Assembly: GCA_030533445.1 (NCBI GenBank)
Contig: CM060070.1
Span: 35,952,501 to 36,016,500 of the forward strand
Reading direction: 5' to 3'
DNA: 64,000 nt
DNA from: Cyprinodon diabolis
Taxonomy: Eukaryota; Chordata; Actinopteri; Cyprinodontiformes; Cyprinodontidae
Part shown: in pieces, positions 44,235 through 54,800 of the stretch
How the letters are laid out: every line of letters begins with the position of its first letter
Position numbering within the stretch: position 1 is the stretch's first letter
The notes under the pieces: generated by a model
What the model saw: only the letters and a program-made list of their open reading frames with translations
Databases searched by the model: none
What the model was told of the DNA's origin: nothing
Position numbers and translations under genes: made by a program

Positions 44235-44240
44235 AATAAA
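44235..44240 (+). terminator. mknk2: Poly(A) signal of mknk2 (AATAAA)
   Basis: Canonical hexamer in TTGCAATAAAATGC, followed within 40 bases by the T/GT-rich CGTCTCCGTTATCTGTTTTA. Cleavage is likely near 44255-44262. Confidence 0.65.
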
Positions 44241-45075
44241 ATGCTTTGAACTACAATCGTCTCCGTTATCTGTTTTATTTCTTTATTTATTCCCGTCAGG
44301 GTTGAACCCGGATAAGAACTCCTGAACCATCACCTTTCTATGTCCAACAGCCTTATCTTTAGAGCAAGGCTGAGGCCTTTCATCTGGATCTGTAAACACT
44401 CCCTGATACCAGCAGAGACTGACTCACATGTCTCCTGATGTATGAGCTCACCTATTTTCACCAACAAAATGTTACTAGTTTTCACCTTGCCTGCGGCTCG
44501 CAGCAGCTGTAGGGGGCGCTGTTTGCAGAGATGATTTGGTCTGATGCAACCTCCTGCAAGAGCTGCAGCCTGGTCTCTCCCTTAGTGCCAAACCTTTGCT
44601 TCCATGGAGATTCAAAATATGATTTGCTAAATAAAACAAATGCCAGTTTCAACATTCCTGTAAGGTGAATATGTTTCTCACTCAGGTTATTTTGCAGGGC
44701 AGGAAATAGTCTGGTTTAACTGGGCTTCCATCAATGCTGTAACATTCTTTTCTGGATGTCTTAATGTGACAAATCACCTCCCTTTAAATTTATCTGTTTA
44801 ATGTCGCTTTTTGGTGGTGCAATGTGTATTTTGACTTGATTCACCAGGTCCAGAGGTCTGACATAAACACCCACCAGTTACATAACTTGTTTCAGCACAG
44901 TAGACGTCATAGCAAATGATGCAACAGCAGTGTGTGTTTTCTACATTCAGGGGAACATTTGCTTTTGGTCCTCCAGTGGGTATCTGGCTCCCCCTGCTGG
45001 TCAACTTTAATTCTCACATTTTATTAATGTAACCCCACAAATGTTTAAATCAGGGATATCCTATTAAAAATCTAC

Positions 45076-45666
45076 GGAACAGGATTAGGGCCACTAAAGA
45101 ATTTTTAAAAAAAGTCAGAATTCTGACTTTTTTTCTCAGAATTCTGACTTTTTTCTCAGTATCCTGACATTAATCTCAGAATTCTGACTTTTTTCCTCAG
45201 TAGTCTGACTTTAATCTCAGAATTCTGACTTTTTTTCTCAGAACTCTGACTTTTTTTCTCAGCATTCTGACTTTTTTTTCTCAGTATTCTGACTTTAATC
45301 TCAGAATTCAGACTTTTTTCTCAGTATCCTGACAATCTCAGAATTCTGACTTTTTTCCTCAACATTCTGACTTTAATCTCAGAATTCTGACTTTTTTCCT
45401 CAGAACTCTGACTTTTTTTCTCAGCATTCTGACTTTTTTTTCTCAGTATTCTGACTTTAATCTCAGAATTCAGACTTTTTTCTCAGTATCCTGACTTTAA
45501 TCTCAGAATTCAGACTTTTTTCTCAGTATCCTGACAATCTCAGAATTCTGACTTTTTTCCTCAACATTCTGACTTTAATCTCAGAATTCAGACTTTTTTT
45601 CTCAGTATTCTGACTTAAATCTCAGCATTCTGACTTTAATCTCAGAATTATGACTTTAATCTCAGA
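45076..45666. repeat. EcoRI-core array, second locus, single spacer orientation
   Basis: The left end AGGATTAGGGCCACT (from 45076 region) matches the terminal sequence of the array at 32506. It is followed by about 27 units of the CAGAATTCTGAC type. Here every spacer reads in the same direction (CTTTTTTC or CTTTAATC) and several cores are mutated (for example AGTATCCTGA, AGCATTCTGA). The right inverted end is missing; the array stops at CTCAGAATGTTGGATCC. Confidence 0.7.
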
Positions 45667-45944
45667 ATGTTGGATCCTAATGTAGATGGGCACCATGAAG
45701 GAAGAGATGTGGGAGCACTCAGCTTCACTGACAGTGAAGTTGTTTAGGAAGGCCAAGAACACATTGGTGGAAAATTACAGAATTAGGCGACTTTTTACAT
45801 GCCCAAGGGGTCCCCGGTGATGCTATTTCATTAATGGAAGAACAGAAGGTGAATAAAACAGTAGCTAATTTATTCTTTAAAACAGACATTACAAAGGCTT
45901 GATGCTAACATGTTTGTTAGCTGTCAGAATTCAGTCAGAATTAT

Positions 45945-46185
45945 GTCTGTCTACAGGCCAGAAGCAGGGTACACCCTGGACAGGTCACCAGTCTATTGCA
46001 GAGCAACACAGAGACAAACACATTTACATCTAAGGATACTTTTAGAAAAGCCAATTAACCTAACAGTCTTGTGTTTGGACTGCGAGAGAACCCGTGCATG
46101 CTCAGGAAGAACATGCAAACTCCATGCAGAAAGAGCATGCCTTCTTGCTGCAAGACACTGCACCACTGAGCAGCACATCCTGAAA
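45945..46185 (+). repeat. Widespread teleost interspersed repeat, probably LINE 3' end
   Basis: It contains the chain GGGTACACCCTGGACAGGTC, CCAATTAACCTAACA, GTTTGGACTG, AGAGAACCCGTGCATGC and GAACATGCAAACTCCATGCA, which I know as a very common fish repeat. Its class cannot be fixed from this copy. Confidence 0.6.
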
Positions 46186-47480
46186 GACCATCAGATGAAA
46201 TAATTGGGGTTTTCATTTTTTCCTCCTCTCTCTACTGGAGAGCCAAACCCTTCACCAACAGTTCTGTGGATCATGCTTTATGTGCTCAGAGGTTCTCTTC
46301 CCGGTGAAAATGTCTCTGGCTGGAACATAAACTGCTGAATCTGTTCAACATGTCTCAGGATCCTTTGAATCATCCGTAAATATAAGTACATCTTTGGGAA
46401 AATGTTGTTCACAGTAAATTTTGACAATACCCTTTGCCATCTTTTAGTTTCTCTTGAATGCTTAGTTTTATGTTAGGTAATGGGAATAGCAGTTAAGCAT
46501 CGGAGGACAATGGAACAGTTGGGCTAATTTTAAATTGACATAAGTCAACACTTTGTGGTTATGCATTACCAATGCAAGCAAAATTATAGAAGTGCTGTTT
46601 TCTTCATCTTCCTCTTCTGTTGAATTGAGGCATACAACTAAAGTGGATATTATATTAATGCTACATAAAACGCTATTTCTTCTTTAAGTCATTTAGGGAA
46701 TCTCAATAATAAAGACTAACCCTCCGATCTAGTGTCTTTGGATAAAGGCTCTCTTGTGTTCACTTATAATTTCTTGGCTTGTAATCTTCAAATCGGTTTG
46801 TTTCTCTGAACTACATATTGAGTGTCATACATAAAACATTTTCCACTGAAAAAATTCCACTTCCTTGTAACATGTTTCCCTAATTTAAATTACATGCTGT
46901 TTAAACAGTATGAACAAAGCCTAAGTTTTTCTATGCCTTTGGGATTTTCTCACAGTGCCAACATAATATTATCTCCCAGTTCTTTCTAATGTTTATGGAA
47001 TTTCCAATAATTAAACTCCTGATCTTAATTTCTTTTAGGGATGTGAAAATCTATTTTAGCTTCAGGAATCATTCATTCACATGTCGTTGGAAAAGGAACT
47101 GAGCTTACCTGTTGACAGAGAGCCAATTATCACCTCATTTGTCACCTATTGCTTCACACCTGTTAATTATGGCAGGGGTCCAAGAGCTGATAAAAGGCCT
47201 GAGCAGGAGTCTGGCTGCACTTTGCTAGTGGATGTCTGGGTAGGTATGCTGAATTGTAAAGATTTGTCTGACAAACTTATATTTACCTGGAGAGACTTTA
47301 AAATGCTTTTCTGCTTTATGCATTTGCAGCTATTTACTGATAAATTATCTAATTTCCCCAACCTGCATCAGATGAGGTTGTATTAATATGGTTTACATAA
47401 GTATGTGGGTCTTACTGACTGAATTTGTCTAAATGGGTGAGTACATTTTGGGAGATTTTATTTTCTGGTGTCCTGCAGAT

Positions 47481-47674
47481 CAGGCATCAGTCCTGGAGGG
47501 CAGCTGTCCTGCAGGTTTTAGAGGTTTCTCTGCTTTAACGCAGCTGATTCTGATTATTGCAGTTCAGCAAAAACCTGTTAATCAACCATCAATGTAAATC
47601 AGCTGTGCTGGAGCAGGGAAACCACTAAAAACTGCAGGACAGCGGCCCTTGAGAACCAATTTCGGGGCTGCCTA
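47481..47674. repeat. Foldback element with about 70-bp arms
   Basis: The left arm (GGCAGCTGTCCTGCAGGTTTT to AACGCAGCTGATT) and the right arm (AATCAGCTGTGCTGGAGC to AAAACTGCAGGACAGCGGCC) are reverse complements with some mismatches. The centre is ATTGCAGTTCAGCAAAAACC. It is related to 28450-28620. No target duplication seen. Confidence 0.65.
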
Positions 47675-48647
47675 CTCTAAATGTATGCTTTTAAACACCT
47701 GACTTGGACGTCTGCTAATTGAGCCCCATAGAACCTGACTGTTTTACAATCTGCTTCATCTAAAAGTTGCAGGACACCAACTCTTAACGGCTTAAGTTTA
47801 AGACCATTGTTTAGGTAAATATTATGTAATTTGGCAGGAAACTCTTGTTAGCTTCTGTTCCTTGCAGGTCTTCTATGCCTCATGAAGCCTAATTTTAAAG
47901 TCTTCTTCCCCTTTAGTGTATTTGAAAACCCCTCTAAATGTGTCTTTTATGATTTCCTGTGACCATTTCAGTCTAACTTTTCTCCAAAGGAATATTGGCA
48001 CTTTTTACACTTCACCTGGAATGGGAGATTCCAGTTAATTGGAAGAGGATCTCAGTCTTATGATGCAGTTTCCAGCTCAAGGGATTTTCTAAATCACAAC
48101 TGCACCCAGCTACAAAAAGTCTGTCTGGAACAGTTTGTGGGAGAAACTGTGCACAGGGGGATCCTATAGTGCACACATGTTAAAATCATACTCTACTGTT
48201 GCATATAAAATCAAAGTGGTGAACTGTTTAGTTTTTTTTCATTTGGTTATATGAATTAAACTCATAAGGCTTTATTGAAATTGGCCTGCAGTGCTATAAA
48301 ACCATGAATACTTTCATAGATCTTTGACTTGTAACTGTAGCATTGCTCTTTCATATTTAAAACTATAAAGCTTTAATTTGCAAAAAGCTATGAACTACAC
48401 ATTTAATATTTCTGGATGATTGTGATATTTTGTCATATCCCTGTGTGATTAAACATTTTAAAACCTTTGCCTTTTTTAATTGATGCAATATAAAGGCCGT
48501 TTCAGTGGTGAGGTGTTAGGCTACCACCAATAAGCGGTCTGGCTGTTAAACTAATGAAGTAAGGCTTTTTTTTTTTAAAGAAAAACAAAGCCATTTATTA
48601 GCCCAAACATGTAGTGTTTGAGGTTTTTCTCCAGCATGTAGCCTTCC

Positions 48648-48655
48648 TGACGTCA
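48648..48655 (+). promoter_or_regulatory. rexo1: CRE (TGACGTCA) in rexo1 promoter
   Basis: A full palindromic cAMP-response element (CREB/ATF-type site), 161 bases upstream of the start codon and 12 bases before the TCTCGCGAGA motif. Confidence 0.55.
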
Positions 48656-48667
48656 TCGAACTGCACC

Positions 48668-48677
48668 TCTCGCGAGA
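48668..48677 (+). promoter_or_regulatory. rexo1: TCTCGCGAGA promoter element of rexo1
   Basis: A perfect 10-base palindrome TCTCGCGAGA. In vertebrates this motif marks CpG-island promoters of essential genes and is bound by BANP when unmethylated. Its position about 140 bases upstream of the ATG fits a core promoter element. The site is seen; the binding is inferred. Confidence 0.65.
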
Positions 48678-48794
48678 CTTCTACTCTTCTCGCCCCAGTC
48701 TGTCATGGCGCCCTAGAGACGCTGTTATTGTTCAGTTCTGTTGGTTGTTTGGAAAACCAACGCGGATTATAAAGCCCATAGAGGACGCGTGGGT

Positions 48795-48851
48795 ATGAGA
48801 GGACCATCCGGAGATAATGTTGAGGACCACCGGCTTCTTCCGAGGGATTGA
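48795..48851 (+). promoter_or_regulatory. Upstream ORF overlapping the rexo1 start
   Basis: ATG at 48795 (G at -3) opens an 18-codon frame. It runs past the rexo1 ATG (48817) in a different frame and stops at TGA 48849-48851. If transcription starts upstream, this uORF would compete with the main start. An even shorter uORF (ATG GCG CCC TAG, 48705-48716) lies further up. Confidence 0.4.
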
Positions 48852-51800
48852 CTGTCCGTTTTATTCGGACTACGACGGCGGCAAAGGCGGTAGAAATGGG
48901 TGTAACAGACCGTACTGTCACTTCAGGCACAGCCGGCAGAGTCGGCCGTCCTACGGAGACATTAAAAAGCTCCAGTCCGGACAAAAAGGTGCATATTAAG
49001 TGAAGTATTAAATTCTCTGTCTTGTTAAATCACACTAAAAAAAGTTGACATCAATTAATAACCTGAAACCTTCCATATCCATCGCTTTGATGGGAATTTT
49101 GGTATCTTTGTCCTCTGGTCATGCTCTAATGTTTCACCCTGTGCTGGAGACCAGCTGTGAAAGAAACTAATTAATTAGTCACTGGGTGGAAATCTAGCCC
49201 GCTGTGACATTAAAGCATCCTGCAATGTATGAAATGTTGCCCTTGAACCATAAAATGGCTTAATGATATTTTAGATCGCAGTTAAATCTAATGGAGTTTG
49301 ATTCCCACATGAAAACATTTTACAAGACAGTGCATTAAAAACTACTTCTGTACAGATGTTTCATTATTTGGGCTTTGGCAAAAGGCATAAGCGCCACATT
49401 TAGGCAAAACACTGCATTTCTGCAGCTAAAAATTCAAAGTTCCTTCCTATTCCACATCCCTAAATATAAAACAGAGCAATAATTGTGCAGATATTCAGTG
49501 ATAGATATGCATGTCCGGCTAATAAAGATACATCATTTTATCCCACAGTTTAACTGAACATTTATGGTTTTATGATGCTAATACCAAAAGGGATGTTTAG
49601 CCAAGAATTTCTCATTTTGGTTTCCTGGTTTCTGGTTTCCATAGAGCAGGAAATCAGGTCTGTGTAAAACTTTTGTCTTTACTGCATCAAAATATTTTTA
49701 TTTTGCTCCTCTAGTTTTGTTTTTGAGTCTTTCTCCAACATGCAATGAGTTTGAAGGCATCTCTGTTTCAGGGTGTCTTTCATGAAGTCCTAGGAAATTT
49801 ATATTTAAATGTCAAATAATTCTGGATTAAACATGTGTATAAATGTACTCTACTCAGACATTGTCCTAAAAGTTAGAACATTTCTATTTAAAAAAAAAAT
49901 CCTGTCTTAAAATCTGTGTTTTCTTTTTTTTTTTGTTATCTTATGCAGGCCAGTTAGTTATACATCAGCTTGTGCACCTAAATTCGGCCAATCATTTATT
50001 AACGGTCATCTCTCAATCAGATTTTTTAGTCATAGCATCTTGATTCATATGTCGCAGCTAATATACGCAAAGGTTGAAATAAGAAATAAGAATCATTTAC
50101 TTTCCCATTGAGTTCCATCCCAGTGTTCACAGGGATGGACGTCTGTGTCTTCAGCAGGCGTATAGCTAATAGAACTGGCAGCGTTGCGAGGCAAGGGCTC
50201 AAACATGTACGGCTGTAAGCCTTCTACACCTAACCAAGCTTCTGCCGTCCTGGCATCCTCTTCCACAACATCTTTGTCCCCGCTTTCCTCTTCTAATAAA
50301 CTGACAATATAAAGCATTGAAGGCAAGCTTTTAGCTAGGAATATTTAATCGGGTGTACATCTTGGTGCATCACATCTTTAGGATTTGCATAGCTTAGGGG
50401 GGTCTGTGGGTTTCCTCACCCGAAATTTTTGAAATTTAGACCCTGAAACGCTATTTCCTGCATTTTGAGGTGGAATGCAGCTATCTTTTTGTCTTTTTTA
50501 CAACACTACTTTTGTCCTGGTTATGGGAAGTATGTGTGCTTGAGTAGAGATGGAAATTTTATAAAGAACCATATTACATAGGTTAATTCAAACAATCAGA
50601 AAGTGTATTTTTTTTTATGCTTTTACACAGGTCAGACTCAGGAGCATCTTTGATTAATTTCCTGTTACTAATCATTTGTATTATTTTGACTATGAAGATG
50701 TATTTCAGAAATAAATACATATTCAGCCAAGCAAATGTCAAAATGGCCACTTAAAACGTGTAAACATTTATAGGCATATAAAACTTAAAGGTAAAGTGGA
50801 GGATTTTTGCAAATTTTTGAAAATACCTGCTCTCTCCACTTAAAAAAAAGAAATGCAGACGCTTAACCCTGTTTTCGCTCCCTAGAAGGAATGCCTATTA
50901 AACGCGTGTGAGAGCGTGCACGAGCCCATTTCTCCTCTTGCACGCTCTGTTTAAAAGTTGCTGTTTGCATGGCTCATATGAGCTTACTTTCCAAAAGAAG
51001 ATTTGCAATTTTTCCACTATGTCAGACCAGGGCTGGACTGGGAGATTTTTTCAGGCCAGGAGTCTGTCATGTAACCAGGCCACGGTGGCCTGGTTACATG
51101 ACAGACTGACATGACTAATTTCTTAGATAGTAAAATAAAATAGGACTAGGATCTGTTTTGCTTTCTGAGGATCCAGCTTAAAAAATAAACAAGCTTTTAT
51201 CAACCAAAAAGTAAATTTTTTATTATACGTTTGAGTTCACCTTCAGCTTTGACAAACATCAAACCAAGTGGAGGAACAGACTGGATGTAGAGAACAGTCT
51301 TGTATCAGCTGTTTTTTCTCACTGAGCTATCGGAGCCCATCAAAGTAGTTCAATTCTTCAAGTTCAAGTCTTGATGAAAACAAAAATAAAACAAATTAAG
51401 TCAGTCTCAGTATAATTTTTGTTCCCAATTCATCAAGTTTAAATGTCATTAAAGGGAAGCTCAGTTTTTATAAATACAGCTTTATAATATGACTTTATTT
51501 TGCATTTATTTTGATTCCTTAATCATTTCCAGGCAACATATTTATGTTTTTGTATTTAAGAAGAAAAACATAATTTATAAAAATTAAATGCTCAAATTAA
51601 ACTATTATGTAAAATAGTCTTTATTTAAGTTATTGTATGTAGCAATCATCAATACGTTTGACTGAGAGAGAAACTCATGGTATCAAAAATTGCCCAAAGG
51701 GAAACACAAGTCAAAAAAAGTTGCAAAACACTGATCTAGAAGGACCTACTGTAATTTCTATGGTTTGGATATTCAGTAACTTTACCGCTGTAATAAATCA

Positions 51801-54800
51801 GGTACTGTTCTGCATTTGGCCGCATCCTCCTCCAGAACCTTTCTTTTTTTGTCTCTCTCCCTCTCTGCGCCGCCTTTCCTTTTACTATGTTCTAAGACCA
51901 AGGCTATTGCTTCTTAATCTCACCTGCACCGCTCGCTACCAGCACCAAACACACGTCACGCACCTTCTTCCACATTCTGCTGTCTGTGTCCCTCCTTGAA
52001 TGCTACCGGCCAAAGTGGCCTGGTCTGTCCCTCCCTCTGACAGGCGCGCTGCTGCTGCACCGGCAGACTTGAAATAAAAATAAAATAAGAGGGAGAGAGA
52101 CGCAGGCCAATCCCAGGCCTCACTTCAGGAATACTCCAGATTCTCCCTATGGCCAGTCCAGGTATGTGTCAGACTCACCACGGGTAAGTGAAAACACGGA
52201 TGAGCACATAGGATGGCATTAAGTAAACATATCAACTGAATGATTAACAATTAGGAGGACCACTTATTTTGATGATCCACCCAGACATCCTCCACTATAC
52301 CTTTAACTCTTCCTAGTATAATGTTGTTTTCTGAAATTCAGTTTCTGCTCCAAAAATGTAATTTAGAAAAACTGTTATTACAGTTCTGACTAGGAATGTG
52401 ATTTTGATCAGGAGGAATCATAATTTATTGATCTTCAAATGGAACAACAGAGATGAGTGCTTTTAATAAATTCAAGATATCCTGCCATAAAACACTTCAA
52501 ATTAACTTGAGCAGCAATCTTCTTCTTCGTCATCTTCCTTTTCTCTGTCTTTAAACCCATTCTAATTGTTTTCCATTTGTGCATTAAAAGCTCTAGTTCC
52601 AGTGATGTGAAATAGGCACTTCCTGTTGCCAGTTGTCAAGGTGACTCGTCGAATCTGATAATGGCTTTTCATACTTGTTGCGTACATGCTGAACTCTTGA
52701 GTCGACCTAGCTTATTAAACTAACAAAGCAGCCCAGTCAAAAACAAACTTAGGGTAGATTAATTCAGATTTGAGGACCTGAGTCAGAGTTTGTTAAACCT
52801 GCTTTGTGAAACGGGCCTTAGCTCCGCTTTAGTAGTCATCCTGCTGTGACTTATTTATGGATCATCTGCTTATCTTCTTTCTCTATGTCTGTTTTCTGTT
52901 TATCGTTTATTTTCTGTTTATTTATTCTTATAAAAAAACTGTCATATGTAGATGCACTGTATATACTCTATATATCCCATGCACCTTTTTCTACTTTTTG
53001 GCACATTTTTTTCTGAGTAAATATATCAGCTGTGAGATCAATAAAGTAAATCAATCAATTTATTGTTTCTTGCGCTTGAGCCTCTTTCTGCATTCTAGTT
53101 CATGTTCGGATCTCTGGGTTAGCTGAAACAGTTTCTTCATTGCTGTGTGGCAGCAAACCCACCTCCAGTACATTACTGCCACCTGCAGGGCTGGAGTGAG
53201 AAAGCCAGGAGTCATAATCTGGTATTTTGCGGATGGAATCCTTCTGAAATAGTTTTTATATTCATGTTTTATCTTAAAGGAATTAAACAGAGCTCATTTT
53301 GACCCCATTTTTCTCCTCACGAGGGTATGCACAAGTGTCTGCTTGTGCATATGTGACCAGCCACAACAACTAAGGACACAAGTTGATTCTGGGGCATTTT
53401 GACTTTTTCACTGGTTTGGAAAATTTCATTTCCAAGTTTTCCGATGATGTGTCACGCATGGTAAATTAGAGTTTTTTTTTTTTGAGAGTCCACACGATCT
53501 GACAGTAAGCACATTGAAAAGGCTTAAGTGGGGAAATGTAAAGTCACCTATGGCTTTAGCCTTAGCAAGATTAGCAGTTGGCCCTGGGTTGTTCATCTTT
53601 TCCTGGTCTCTTACTAAGAGGCCAAAATGGGGCCAAAAAGTTTGTCTAGAAACATTTAGTAGTGAAATAACTTGACACTGAAAAATTATTTGGAACCTAA
53701 AAAGACTTAAAGCTGAAAATAAGTATTTAAAACTAAATAAAAATAAACTTAAATTGCAAAGAAAGAACCCGACAAAATGTTTTGAACTAGTTTTTAGGTA
53801 GAAGATTTCAGTAGATTTAGTAGATTTTTTTTTATTGTAAACTTTCAAAATTGCTGATCCCTCTGTGTGGGGGCGGGGCTTAGATGGCGTTTTGTGAGAA
53901 ATAATAACAATTTGGGGGCATGAACAAAATAATGAAAGCAGTTGCCTTCAGGAGCTATGGGAACTAAAAATGTCTATGAAGCTTCATTGACAGTGGCTTT
54001 GAATGAAAAAAACAAACAAAAAGTAAACTAAAACAAAACATGCTTTGTGGTTTTATTTAAAGTTTTTCCAGTTTAAAAAAATTAGCGGCCTGCTAAGCTG
54101 ATATACGCTGGTGAGAAATCTGCCCTTTTTTTTTGTAAATTAAAAACCATAACTGTGTTTCTTAACAGACCAGGGTTACGATCCCTTCAACCCAGAAGTA
54201 GTGCGACCACAGGAGCAGCAGAATGGAAAGCCGGCTCCATCAGGAGACATCAGCGGCGCCCTGGAGATGGTCAACAGAGCCATCGAGGAAGTCCGCAGCG
54301 AGGTGGAGCGAGAACGGCAGAGGCTTTCTCGCATGGGAGACGAACCCTACAGCCCTACTGAGAAGACCTGTTCTCCTTCACCTGAAGCTGTTAAAAGTCA
54401 ACCTCCCACCTCACACCTAGCTTACGATCCTGGAAGCTACCGGATCACATCAGGAGGGTACGAACCCACCCCAGGCTGCAGCAAATACACCTTAGATTCA
54501 GACGATCAGGGGCACAACAGCAACTCCATGGAGTATGTTCCCACATCAATGAAAAAACCCCAGTCCCGCACACAAATCCCCTCCCCGCCCCAGAGCCCCA
54601 AATACATGAACAGTACATCCTCTGCAAAGTGCAAATACACTCTGGATAATTCTAAACCGTCTACTGATATGGAGTACGACCCTCTGTCTAACTACACTGC
54701 AGGTATAGCCGTGAAAACCAAGAGAGAGGAAGGTTCCCATCCAGGTAAGACGGACCATAAGAAGACACACAAGCTAACGGGGACTGACATCCCAGATTGT

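Larger units (their letters stand above)
41661..44260 (+). other. mknk2: mknk2 3' UTR (about 2.6 kb)
   Basis: No AATAAA with a good context was seen before AATAAA at 44235-44240, so the 3' UTR is inferred to run from the TGA (41660) to about 44260. It contains T-rich tracts (42466-42487, 42570-42614), an (AAT)n tract near 42831-42846 and the perfect hairpin at 43062-43136. Whether the whole length is used needs RNA evidence. Confidence 0.55.
44262..48600. other. Intergenic region between mknk2 and rexo1
   Basis: No gene seen. It contains the EcoRI-core array at 45076-45666, a widespread fish interspersed repeat at 45945-46185 and a foldback element at 47481-47674. The remaining stretches (44.3-45.0, 46.2-47.4 and 47.7-48.6 kb) hold nothing I can identify. 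Confidence 0.7.
48989..54168 (+). other. rexo1: rexo1 intron 1 (5.2 kb)
   Basis: The donor is GTGCAT (weak) and the acceptor is TTTCTTAACAG. It contains the fragment at 50000-50335, the hAT element at 51028-52166 and a LINE-like 3' end at about 52945-53060. The rest (49.0-50.0, 50.4-51.0 and 53.1-54.1 kb) shows no recognised feature. Confidence 0.8.
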
